This document shows positions 53,400 to 61,672 of a DNA stretch of 64,000 nucleotides, piece by piece; position 1 is the stretch's first letter; every line of letters starts with the position of its first letter. Made by a program: the position numbers and the translations under genes. Under the pieces are notes generated by a model that searched no databases, was not told where the DNA came from, and saw nothing but the letters and a program-made list of their open reading frames with translations. This DNA is from Halomonas sp. CUBES01. Its GTDB lineage: Bacteria; Pseudomonadota; Gammaproteobacteria; Pseudomonadales; Halomonadaceae. The stretch covers positions 62,001 through 126,000 of the forward strand of contig NZ_JAJLLW010000005.1 in the NCBI RefSeq assembly GCF_020991005.1. Reading direction: 5' to 3'.

Positions 53400-55649
53400 A
53401 TGCCACGACGTCGTCTTTTTCGATTTTCCCGCCTGCGCTGGCTGCGGCTGCTGTTCGTCCTCAACCTGGCACTGGTGGCGGGCCTGGTGATTCATCAGGT
53501 GTGGCTGTATGTGGCCGAGCCGCAATTCGAGTCGGTGCACACTCGGCAGGTGGCCGATATCCGCGATGCCTTGTCAGGGCGCGACGACTTTCGTTTTGCC
53601 GTGGTGGGCAATATCAACAACTCGGTCAATGTGTTTCAGGACGAGATCGTCCCGCTGGTCAATCAGGGCGATATCGACTTTCTGGTCTCGGCGGGCAATG
53701 CCGTCAGCGGCGGTCAGCAGGAAAGCTATCAGGCGATCTACAAGAGCCTGGAGCTGCTCGACGTGCCGTACTTGCTGACCTATGGAGAACATGAAGACAG
53801 CGACTTCGGCAGCTATCGGTTCTACGAATATTTCGGGCCGCATTTCTATTCGTTTGTCGCGGGCAATAGTCACTTCATTTTCCTGGATGGCACCGGCAAG
53901 TCGTCCACGTCGTGGCAGCTGGATTGGCTGGAACGCGAGCTGGCCGCGTCCGAGGCACAGCATCGCTTCCTGTTCATCGGGGAGCCGCTGCACAATGTGG
54001 TCAGCGATGCGCCGCTGTTCGAATCCGACAACTACCTGAATAACCCTCAACTTGCCCAGGGGATCATGCGTCTGTCCGAGCGCTACGCGGTGGATACAGT
54101 GTTTTCGGCCAATCTGTCGCTGTTCTCCCACCAGACGCTCAACGGGGTGGACTACGTGACCACCGGTGGCGCGGGCGGCATCCTCATCGATGCCGACAGC
54201 AGCTTTCACCACTACGTGGTCACCCAGGTGGACGGCGAATCGGTCAGCCTGTTCCCCGTGCGCCTGAATGTGGACAGCCCCGCCTGGTGGCGAATGATCA
54301 CCAGCGTATGGTCGACGCTCTATGCCTTCTTTTATGTCAGCTATCTGCGGTTTTTGCTGATTGTGGGCTTGTTGACGCTGCTGGCCATGCGGCTCTACCG
54401 GCTGATCTTCGAGGAGCGTGACTACTATCCGGATTTTGATATCGACCCGACGCCCTATCTGGATAAGCCGCTGCGCGTCGCCATGGTCTCGAACAACTAT
54501 TTTCCGTTTGTGTCCGGGGTCTCGGTCTCGGTAGAGCGCCTGCGCCAGGGGGTGCAGAAAGCGGGGCATCGGGTTCACCTGCTGGTGCCGCGCTACCGCG
54601 ACACCTGGCAGGACGACGACACCATCCACCGCGTGCCCACGCTGATGGCTTTCGGAGAGAAGCGCGAGTTTCGCCTGACCAACCCCTTCAGCGTTCACTT
54701 TCGCCGCTGCCTGCGTGCCTTCAGGCCGGATGTGATTCACGTTCATCACCCGTTCTGGCTGGGCTCCATGGGGCTGTGGATGGGACGCCGGCTGGGCGTG
54801 CCGGTGGTCTATACCTACCACACGCGCCTCGAGCATTACGCGCATTTCGTGCCGCTGCCCGGGGCGCTGTTCCGCAACCTGATTTCCCACTACCTGATCA
54901 AGCGCTTCTCGAACCGCTGCCAGGGGGTAATCGTGCCGACGCACTCGGCGGAAGAGTACCTGCGCATGATCGGGGTCAAGACGCCGACGCTGGTGCAGCC
55001 CACCGGAATCGACGCCCAGCGCTTTGCCAGCGTGGATGCCCATGCCCTTGAGGCATTGCGTGGGCAGTTGAACGTATCCCCATCGGCCACCTTGCTGATC
55101 AGCGTCTCGCGCATCAGCAAGGAGAAGAATATTGGCTTCATGCTGGAGTCACTCGCCGAGCTCAAACGCCAGGGCCACGACGACCTGCACCTGCTGTTGA
55201 TCGGCGATGGGCCCGACCGGCAAACGCTGCAGACGCAGATCGACACCCTGGCGCTGGCGGATCAGGTCACGCTGGTGGGCGCGATCCCACCGGATGAAAT
55301 GGCGCTTTACTACCACCTGGGCGATGTCTTTGTGTTTGCCTCGACCTCGGAAACCCAGGGCATGGTGATTCTTGAGGCCATGGCGGCGGGGCTGCCGGTG
55401 GTGGCGGTGCGCTCAAGCGGTATCGATGACGTGGTGCGCGATGGCTTCAACGGCTTCAAGACGCCGCAGAATCGCCAGCAGTGGGGGCAGCGGGTGTGGG
55501 AACTTGCCGAGGACGATGACCTGCGACACTCGCTGGGCCAGCAGGCACAGCAGTTTGCCGCCGATTACGATATCCCCAGGTTTGCCTCTTCGGTGACCCA
55601 TTTCTACGCCGAAGTGCTGGCCAAATACCACGAGAAAAAATCACGGTAA
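53400..55649 (+). CDS. Fusion of metallophosphoesterase-like domain and GT4 glycosyltransferase
   Basis: 749 residues. A membrane anchor at 15-37, then a calcineurin-like phosphoesterase fold at about 63-290, a second membrane segment at 305-337, and a GT4 glycosyltransferase at about 358-740 (RVAMVSNNYFPFVSGVSVSV; HVHHPFWLGSMG; E-x7-E motif in SETQGMVILEAMAAG). The GT part resembles lipid glucosyltransferases. The phosphoesterase motifs are altered: GN instead of GD (99-100) and GEHE instead of GNHE (129-132), so its activity is doubtful. The TVP38 membrane protein gene lies on the opposite strand just downstream. Confidence 0.88.
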   Translation: MPRRRLFRFSRLRWLRLLFVLNLALVAGLVIHQVWLYVAEPQFESVHTRQVADIRDALSGRDDFRFAVVGNINNSVNVFQDEIVPLVNQGDIDFLVSAGNAVSGGQQESYQAIYKSLELLDVPYLLTYGEHEDSDFGSYRFYEYFGPHFYSFVAGNSHFIFLDGTGKSSTSWQLDWLERELAASEAQHRFLFIGEPLHNVVSDAPLFESDNYLNNPQLAQGIMRLSERYAVDTVFSANLSLFSHQTLNGVDYVTTGGAGGILIDADSSFHHYVVTQVDGESVSLFPVRLNVDSPAWWRMITSVWSTLYAFFYVSYLRFLLIVGLLTLLAMRLYRLIFEERDYYPDFDIDPTPYLDKPLRVAMVSNNYFPFVSGVSVSVERLRQGVQKAGHRVHLLVPRYRDTWQDDDTIHRVPTLMAFGEKREFRLTNPFSVHFRRCLRAFRPDVIHVHHPFWLGSMGLWMGRRLGVPVVYTYHTRLEHYAHFVPLPGALFRNLISHYLIKRFSNRCQGVIVPTHSAEEYLRMIGVKTPTLVQPTGIDAQRFASVDAHALEALRGQLNVSPSATLLISVSRISKEKNIGFMLESLAELKRQGHDDLHLLLIGDGPDRQTLQTQIDTLALADQVTLVGAIPPDEMALYYHLGDVFVFASTSETQGMVILEAMAAGLPVVAVRSSGIDDVVRDGFNGFKTPQNRQQWGQRVWELAEDDDLRHSLGQQAQQFAADYDIPRFASSVTHFYAEVLAKYHEKKSR

Positions 55650-55673
55650 TACCCAGGGAGTGCCAGGATAGCC

Positions 55674-56372
55674 TTATGGGTGATCGTTCTGGCCACGGCT
55701 GGCCGTGCGTGACGCCGCGTAGCGCTTCAGGCCCAGCAGCAGGCCCACACCGGCGGCCAGGCCGAGAACGGCCAGGCCAAGCTCTTGATAGGAAGCGGCG
55801 GTGAGCAGGGCGCTCAGCTGACTGCCAAGCAGGATCACCGCCGCGAGCCCCGGCACGATGCCCAGCGTCGAGCCGATCATGTAGTCACGGAAGTTGAGGT
55901 GGAAAGCCCCCGCCAGCATGTTGGTCAGGGTGAAGGGGGCGAGCGGCAGCAGGTTAATAACCGTCATGGTGCGCACGCCGCGCTGCGACAGATAGCCGGA
56001 AAGCCCGCGCAGGTGGCGACCGCCGTAGCGCATCAGGGCGTCGCGCCCCAGCCAGTAGCCCGCCCAATACGACACCACGGACGACGCAAGCGTGCCCAGG
56101 GTGGCGTAGCCGAGTCCCCATAGCGGGCCGAACAGCAAACCGGTCACCACGACCAGCAGGCTCAGCGGAAACATGATCAGCAGGGAACCCACGTATACCG
56201 CGACCACTGCGGCAAACATCCAGGGCGCGGTACGCCACTGGCCAATGGTGCGGGTTAATTCGGTAAGGTGGGCCTGGGTGAGGATCTCGTAGCGCTGCAG
56301 CATATGCCACATGACGCCCAGCGCCACGAGGGCAATCACCAGGCCTATGCCTTTGAGGAGCGTGCGTGACAT
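55674..56372 (-). CDS. TVP38/TMEM64-family (VTT domain) membrane protein
   Basis: 232 residues from the ATG at 56372 (GGTGGGA upstream); an ATG at 56405 has a poorer site. About five to six membrane segments. The VTT/SNARE-associated core shows FPLSLLVVVTGLLFGPLWG (the F/G-x-x-G-x-x-x-G pattern), YWLGRDALMRYGGRHLRGL and INLLPLAPFTLTNMLAGA. DedA-like proteins of this group are linked to lipid scrambling or envelope stability. Convergent with the glycosyltransferase fusion. Confidence 0.92.
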   Translation of the reverse strand: MSRTLLKGIGLVIALVALGVMWHMLQRYEILTQAHLTELTRTIGQWRTAPWMFAAVVAVYVGSLLIMFPLSLLVVVTGLLFGPLWGLGYATLGTLASSVVSYWAGYWLGRDALMRYGGRHLRGLSGYLSQRGVRTMTVINLLPLAPFTLTNMLAGAFHLNFRDYMIGSTLGIVPGLAAVILLGSQLSALLTAASYQELGLAVLGLAAGVGLLLGLKRYAASRTASRGQNDHP

Positions 56373-56444
56373 GCGTGTTCCCACCGGTTTAAAAAGCGCT
56401 AGCATACGCTAGCGCACCGGTGGAAGGTAAGGTTGCCTGCGTCC

Positions 56445-57383
56445 TCAGTCGTTCAGCTCGGCTTCGATAACCGGCCAGGCGGGGTCGCCGTCGGTGGTGG
56501 TGACGTCTGCAAGCATGGCTTCGACCCGCTCGGCGTTGTCGTTGATCCACTGCTCGGCGACACCGTCCAGTTCACGCTCTTCCTGGCCGAACTGCTGGAT
56601 CATCCAGCTCTGTTCTTCGGCGCTGAAGGTGAACTGTTCAAAGAACGTCACGACATTAGGGTTGGCGTCGGCGTAGCCGGCACGCAGTAGCGTAAGTACG
56701 TCGCTTTCGCCATTGTTCTCGCCGAACAGGTCTTTCTCGTCGCCGAGATAGCGCATCGGCAGCTCAAGGTTCATCCAGTGCGGTGTCCAGCCAACCCATA
56801 CGATGGGCTCTTCCCGGGAAATCGCATCCCGCGCGGCGGAGAGCATCGCGACTTCGCTGGTATCGACCAGTTGCCAGTCGCCGAGTCCCCAGGTGTCGTT
56901 ATCAATGGCGTTGTTGAGGATTTCGCTGGCCGCCGAACCGGCACCAAAGCCATGAATCTCGCCATTCAACTGGTCACGGTAATCATCCAGATCGGCAAAG
57001 CGTTGCAGGCCGTCTTCATAAAGGTATTCCGGCACGGCCAGGGTCATTTGCGCGCCATCGACGTTGTTGGCCACATCCACCAGTACGCCGGATTCCTTGC
57101 GCGGGTTGAACATCTCACGCTGAGCCGGCAGCCAGGCACCCAGGAAGGCATCGATATCGCCGCTTTCGATCCCCTGGTAAATCACCTGCAGGCCGATTTC
57201 CTGGGTCGTGGTCTCGTAGCCTAGCGGGTTGAGCAGCTGCTCGGCGATGGCGGTCTTGACGGTAATGCCGGGCCAGGCGGGTACGCCAAAATCGAGGGTC
57301 TGGTCGTCGGCCTGGGCTGGCGAGGTAAACAGGGCGGCGCTTGCCAGGGCAATGCCCGAGGCGAGAGGTTTGAGGTGTGTCAT
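56445..57383 (-). CDS. Glycine betaine/choline/carnitine-type ABC binding protein (OpuAC family)
   Basis: 312 residues. Signal peptide to about residue 25 (cleavage after PAQA), then an OpuAC domain: FGVPAWPGITVKTAIAEQLL, VIYQGIESGDIDAFLGAWLP and VWVGWTPHWMN, with Trp residues placed for a quaternary-amine cage. It lies 24 bases downstream of the gamma-butyrobetaine hydroxylase gene and is probably its operon partner. No ABC permease or ATPase gene is adjacent, so the binding protein must work with a transporter encoded elsewhere. Confidence 0.9.
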   Translation of the reverse strand: MTHLKPLASGIALASAALFTSPAQADDQTLDFGVPAWPGITVKTAIAEQLLNPLGYETTTQEIGLQVIYQGIESGDIDAFLGAWLPAQREMFNPRKESGVLVDVANNVDGAQMTLAVPEYLYEDGLQRFADLDDYRDQLNGEIHGFGAGSAASEILNNAIDNDTWGLGDWQLVDTSEVAMLSAARDAISREEPIVWVGWTPHWMNLELPMRYLGDEKDLFGENNGESDVLTLLRAGYADANPNVVTFFEQFTFSAEEQSWMIQQFGQEERELDGVAEQWINDNAERVEAMLADVTTTDGDPAWPVIEAELND

Positions 57384-57407
57384 GTGATCTCCTTGCTTGG
57401 GGTTATT

Positions 57408-58580
57408 TTATGCGCGGCGCGCGAGTACGCGCAGCCGAGAGGTGAGCATGTCACGATCCAGGTAGGTGCCCTGCAAGTGGCGAGCGCCGCTGTTGGGGTC
57501 GAATTCACGCCGTCCGTGCAGCACGCGTCGGTTGTCGAACGCGACCATCTCGCCGGGGCGCAGCGTGAACTCGATCTGGTGCGCTTCGCTGTGGAAGAGC
57601 TGCCAGAGCACACGGTAGGCGCGATACCAGGCGGCCATCTTGGACGCCGGCAGGTGCAGGGTGTCGCGAATCCAGTTGTTGAGGCGCATTTCGACGAGGT
57701 TGCCGTCGTCGTCGAGCTTGATGACCGGCGCGCGCACCGAAATGTCGTGGGTGTCATCCTGGAAACGAAAATCGATCGGCGTGTCGCTCAGAATGGCCAG
57801 GGCGTCCGGATCCTGTTCGCGCAGCGCGTTGGCGACGCGGGCACCATCGGCAAACAGCGATTGGCCGCCGCTGGCCTCGTTTTGCAGGCAGTAAAGCAGT
57901 TGAATATCCGGCGGCTGGCGCCAGTTGGGCAGGTCGATATGCAGCGGCAGGCCTACCGCCGTGTAGGCAGCGTTGTTGGGGTTCGGCTTCGAGCGCACAT
58001 CAAAACGCGCGCCAAAGTTGGTGGCCCGCTGTGGGCCGATGCGCTCCGCCAGGCGGCTGACTTCTTCTTCCACCAGCGGGCCTTCGGTAATCAACGCCAG
58101 GCCATCGCGCAGCATGGCGGTCAGCCAGGCTTTTTCGCCCTCGGGCGTCAGAAAATCGGCATGGCGAATACGCTCGGGCGTGAACGGATCCCGCCAGGGG
58201 GTCAGCGAGGGAACCGCCGTGGGCAGTTCGGTTTCCGGGCGGCGCTGGTAAAGCCAGCCGCTGTGAAAGGCGCTCTCGTGGCCATCCTGCCACGTCAGGT
58301 ACAGATGCCCGTCGGCCAGCTCGATCGCCGGTGTTTCACGGATGTCGTCAAGCGGCAGATAAAGGCGTTCGCGGGTTTGCGGATGGCGACACGCGGCGCA
58401 GGCGCAGTGGTCGCGTAGCCACAGCAGGGGCAGGGTCGTGTGCTGCCCATCCTGCCAGGTAAGCCGAACTCCGTCGTCGCTGGCCACCGCCTCGGTAAGC
58501 AACGGACCGTCCTGGTAGGGGGCCAGTTCGCCCATTTGGGGGGCTTGGCGTTGCGCTTCGGCAAAAACGGCACTGTTCAT
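57408..58580 (-). CDS. Gamma-butyrobetaine hydroxylase (2OG/Fe dioxygenase)
   Basis: 390 residues from the ATG at 58580 (GGAG six bases upstream); a GTG one codon earlier also fits. The N-terminal domain binds zinc with LRDHCACAACRHP (three Cys and one His), a mark of BBOX-type enzymes. The TauD-like domain has the iron ligands in LPLHIDLPN and VLHGRREFD. It makes L-carnitine from gamma-butyrobetaine with oxygen and 2-oxoglutarate. Operon with the OpuAC binding protein; a LysR gene is divergent. Confidence 0.92.
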   Translation of the reverse strand: MNSAVFAEAQRQAPQMGELAPYQDGPLLTEAVASDDGVRLTWQDGQHTTLPLLWLRDHCACAACRHPQTRERLYLPLDDIRETPAIELADGHLYLTWQDGHESAFHSGWLYQRRPETELPTAVPSLTPWRDPFTPERIRHADFLTPEGEKAWLTAMLRDGLALITEGPLVEEEVSRLAERIGPQRATNFGARFDVRSKPNPNNAAYTAVGLPLHIDLPNWRQPPDIQLLYCLQNEASGGQSLFADGARVANALREQDPDALAILSDTPIDFRFQDDTHDISVRAPVIKLDDDGNLVEMRLNNWIRDTLHLPASKMAAWYRAYRVLWQLFHSEAHQIEFTLRPGEMVAFDNRRVLHGRREFDPNSGARHLQGTYLDRDMLTSRLRVLARRA

Positions 58581-58711
58581 CACTTTCTCCCGACGTAGAA
58601 CTCAATAACCTTGTGCTAAGGCCTATGTCATCAGGATGCGCAGTCGCATTGGCCGTGACAAACGATTAATCTGACCCCTAAGACCTCATTCAACTTATAG
58701 GTTGCTTTCCC

Positions 58712-59575
58712 ATGAGTGCATTGCCGCCGTTATTGTGGCTACAGGCCTTCGAATCCGCCGCCCGCACGCTCAGCTTTACCGCTGCCGGTAACGAACTGGG
58801 GGTGACACAGGCGGCGATCAGCCAGCGCATTCGGTTACTGGAAGATCGTCTGGGCCAGAAGCTGTTCGTCAGGCATGCCCGAAGCCTGACCCTTACGCCT
58901 GCCGGACAGGCCTGGCTGCCGAGTATTCACGATGCCTTCGCGCGGATCAGCGAGGGCACCTCGGAAGTGTTTGGCATGACCCCCGAGCAGCCAGTCACGG
59001 TGCGCGCCACGCCGGTCATTCAGCAGGCGTGGCTGGCGCCGAGGCTGATTCAGCTGCATCACCGTCACCCCAGGCTACTGCTGCGCCTGGTCAGCGCTAT
59101 CTGGCCCGATGATTTCGGCCCGGAGGGCGCCGATATTGAAATTCGCTACGGGCGGGGCGACTGGAGCGGCGTCGAGATGTCCCCGCTCGGCGACGAGCAG
59201 CTATTGCCGGTCTGTACCCCCGCTATCGCCGCAACGCTGCGTACACCGGGCGACCTGGCCGGGCATACCCTGCTTCACGCGGTGGGTTTTGGGGTCGGCT
59301 GGCCCGGCTGGTTGCAGACGGCGGGGGTGTCACATCTGGAGGCACAGTGCCACGCGCTGACCTGCGATAATCAGGTCATGACGCTGGCGCTGGCAAGCCA
59401 AGGGGGCGGGATTGCCCTGACGCACTGTCGTCTGCTCGAGCAGCGCGACGATCTGGTGGCCCCGTTTTCGATCAGCGTGCCCAGTGAGGAGCGGTTCTGG
59501 CTGGTGAGGCCCAGCCGGCGCCAGGTAAGCGAAGATGCCGAGACGGTGTGGCAATGGTTGCAAGCAGCGATCTAG
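58712..59575 (+). CDS. LysR-family regulator, GcvA-like
   Basis: 287 residues. The HTH is LQAFESAARTLSFTAAGNEL and VTQAAISQRIRLLEDRLG, the GcvA-group form. It is divergent from the gamma-butyrobetaine hydroxylase gene across 131 bases, so control of carnitine/butyrobetaine genes is likely. Confidence 0.92.
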   Translation: MSALPPLLWLQAFESAARTLSFTAAGNELGVTQAAISQRIRLLEDRLGQKLFVRHARSLTLTPAGQAWLPSIHDAFARISEGTSEVFGMTPEQPVTVRATPVIQQAWLAPRLIQLHHRHPRLLLRLVSAIWPDDFGPEGADIEIRYGRGDWSGVEMSPLGDEQLLPVCTPAIAATLRTPGDLAGHTLLHAVGFGVGWPGWLQTAGVSHLEAQCHALTCDNQVMTLALASQGGGIALTHCRLLEQRDDLVAPFSISVPSEERFWLVRPSRRQVSEDAETVWQWLQAAI

Positions 59576-59680
59576 ACCGCTTTATTCACTGTCAGGTACC
59601 GATTTGGCCAATTTCCTTGCCATTTTGGTGCATTCGTGAAGAATAATGCGCCTCCAATGAACTAAAAAGGCGCAAGACGC

Positions 59681-61141
59681 ATGGATTTTTCCCTTCCCCC
59701 GCTTATCACGTCATTTATCGATCGCGGCAATGGACTGCTATGGGGCAGCGTGCTGATTTATCTGCTGATTGGCGCAGGCCTCTATTTCACCGTGATGACC
59801 CGCGCCATTCAGGTGCGCTATTTCGGTCACATGTTCAAGCTGCTGCGTAGTTCGCGTCAGAGCAGCGGCGGTATCTCATCGTTCCAGGCGCTGTCGACCA
59901 GCCTGGCCGCCCGGGTGGGCACCGGCAACCTGGCGGGTGTCGCCGTGGCGATCTATTTCGGCGGCCCCGGCGCGATCTTCTGGATGTGGATGACCGCCAT
60001 CGTGGGCATGGCGACCAGCTTTGTGGAATCGACGCTGGCCCAGGCCTATAAAACCGACCACGGCGACAACACCTTCCGCGGCGGCCCTGCCCGCTACATC
60101 GAGCGCGGCCTGGGCATGCGCTGGCTGGCGGTGCTGTTCTCGATCTGTCTGATCATTGCCTTTGGCCTGGCGTTCAACAGCGTCCAGGCCAATTCCATCG
60201 CCCAGGCAATGGAGCAGGCCTTTGCGATTCCTACCTGGGTCATGGGCCTTGTGCTGATGGCGGTGGTCGCGCCGATCATCTTTGGTGGCTTGAAGTCCAT
60301 CGCTAAAGTAGCCGAACTGGTCGTGCCGCTGATGGCGCTGCTTTATCTGGCCCTGGCGCTGGTAGTGGTCGCGCTCAACATCGGCGATCTGCCGGCGGCA
60401 TTGAGCACCATCATCAAGAGTGCCTTCGGTATCGAGCAGGCAGCCGGCGGTGCCGTGGGTTACGCGGTGTCCCAGGCCATTATCAACGGTATCCAGCGCG
60501 GTCTGTTCTCTAACGAAGCGGGCATGGGCTCGGCGCCCAATGCGGCGGCGACGGCCAGCACCCGCCCCAATCACCCGGCCGCCCAGGGCTTTATCCAGAT
60601 GCTCGGGGTGTTTATCGATACCCTGGTCATCTGCACGGCGACCGCTGCGATTATTATCATGGCAGGGCCTGAGCTGCTGGCGGGCGATGAAAACAACGGC
60701 ATTCAGCTGACGCAGATGGCGCTTTCCAGCCACGTCGGTGACTGGGGCGGCATGTTTGTGGCCATTGCCATTCTGCTGTTTGCCTTTACCTCGGTGATCG
60801 CCAACTATTCCTATGGCGAATCGAACATCGAATACCTGGCGGGACGCCGTGCGCCCATGGCCGTGCTGGTCTATCGTCTAGCGGTACTGGCCATGGTGAT
60901 GATTGGCTCCGTGGCAAGCCTCGGGGCGATCTGGAACTTTGCCGACCTGTCGATGGGCATGATGGCCATCATCAACCTGGTGGCGATTCTGCTGCTGTCG
61001 CCGGTGGCCTTCGCGCTGTTCCGTGACTACGACGAGCAGCTCAAGGCCGGTAAAGAGCCGGTGTTCGACCCCAGCCGCTTTCCCAAGCTCAAGCACAAGG
61101 TGGATCCCAAGGCCTGGCCGGCCCGCCACGATAAACGCTAA
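59681..61141 (+). CDS. Alanine/glycine:cation symporter (AGCS family)
   Basis: 486 residues, about 11 membrane segments. Family signatures: GGISSFQALSTSLAARVGTG, NLAGVAVAIYFGGPGAIFWM, and GLFSNEAGMGSAPNAAATA. It takes up alanine or glycine with sodium or protons; the abundance of these carriers in halophiles fits a sodium-coupled mechanism. It stands as a single gene, with the ATL gene 25 bases downstream on the same strand possibly sharing the transcript. Confidence 0.95.
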   Translation: MDFSLPPLITSFIDRGNGLLWGSVLIYLLIGAGLYFTVMTRAIQVRYFGHMFKLLRSSRQSSGGISSFQALSTSLAARVGTGNLAGVAVAIYFGGPGAIFWMWMTAIVGMATSFVESTLAQAYKTDHGDNTFRGGPARYIERGLGMRWLAVLFSICLIIAFGLAFNSVQANSIAQAMEQAFAIPTWVMGLVLMAVVAPIIFGGLKSIAKVAELVVPLMALLYLALALVVVALNIGDLPAALSTIIKSAFGIEQAAGGAVGYAVSQAIINGIQRGLFSNEAGMGSAPNAAATASTRPNHPAAQGFIQMLGVFIDTLVICTATAAIIIMAGPELLAGDENNGIQLTQMALSSHVGDWGGMFVAIAILLFAFTSVIANYSYGESNIEYLAGRRAPMAVLVYRLAVLAMVMIGSVASLGAIWNFADLSMGMMAIINLVAILLLSPVAFALFRDYDEQLKAGKEPVFDPSRFPKLKHKVDPKAWPARHDKR

Positions 61142-61165
61142 CCCTCGGTAGCCGGAGACACGACC

Positions 61166-61465
61166 ATGCCCCGTCCTGAACTGCTCGAACAGATCTACAC
61201 CATTGTCGACCAGATTCCGGCGGGGCGGGTGACGACCTACGGGCGGATTGCCGCCATGACCGAGGGCGCAACGCCGCGCATGGTCGGCTCGGCGATGCGT
61301 CATCTACCCGACGGCCACCAGCTACCCTGGCACCGGGTGATTGCCGCATCGTTGAAGCTCGCCGACCATGGTGGCGCCGTCCGCCAGCATCAAAAACTGC
61401 GCGACGAAGGCGTCGTATTTGATGCCAAAGGGCGGGTGCCCAGGCACCTAGTCTGGCCTGATTAA
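61166..61465 (+). CDS. Alkyltransferase-like protein (ATL, MGMT family)
   Basis: 99 residues, only the DNA-binding domain of O6-alkylguanine transferases. The active-site P-C-H-R motif is P-W-H-R here (Trp55 in LPWHRV), so it cannot accept alkyl groups. ATL proteins of this kind bind O6-alkylguanine lesions and pass them to nucleotide excision repair. VTTYGRIAAM is the recognition helix region. Confidence 0.92.
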   Translation: MPRPELLEQIYTIVDQIPAGRVTTYGRIAAMTEGATPRMVGSAMRHLPDGHQLPWHRVIAASLKLADHGGAVRQHQKLRDEGVVFDAKGRVPRHLVWPD

Positions 61466-61494
61466 TCAGTCAGTCGCCCGGATCGGAACAACCC

Positions 61495-61600
61495 TCCGCG
61501 GGGGCGCTGTAAACCCATCCCTGGGCGCTACATTCGCCATCTGACCGCCATGGATGGCGGAAATGCCGGAAACGTCGGGAATAGTTTTCCGGCCCTGGCG
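61495..61600. repeat. REP-like intergenic palindromic region
   Basis: CCGCCAT/ATGGCGG (61545-61560) and CCGGAAA/TTTCCGG (61566-61592) form two neighbouring hairpins in GC-rich, non-coding DNA between two convergent genes. It looks like a dispersed intergenic element rather than a terminator, as neither hairpin has a T-run. Confidence 0.45.
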
Positions 61601-61672
61601 AATAACCCCCGCTTCGGGCTGATTCCGATCCTACTTTTGATGGCTGATTGGAGTTAGTAAGCTAACTTCAAA

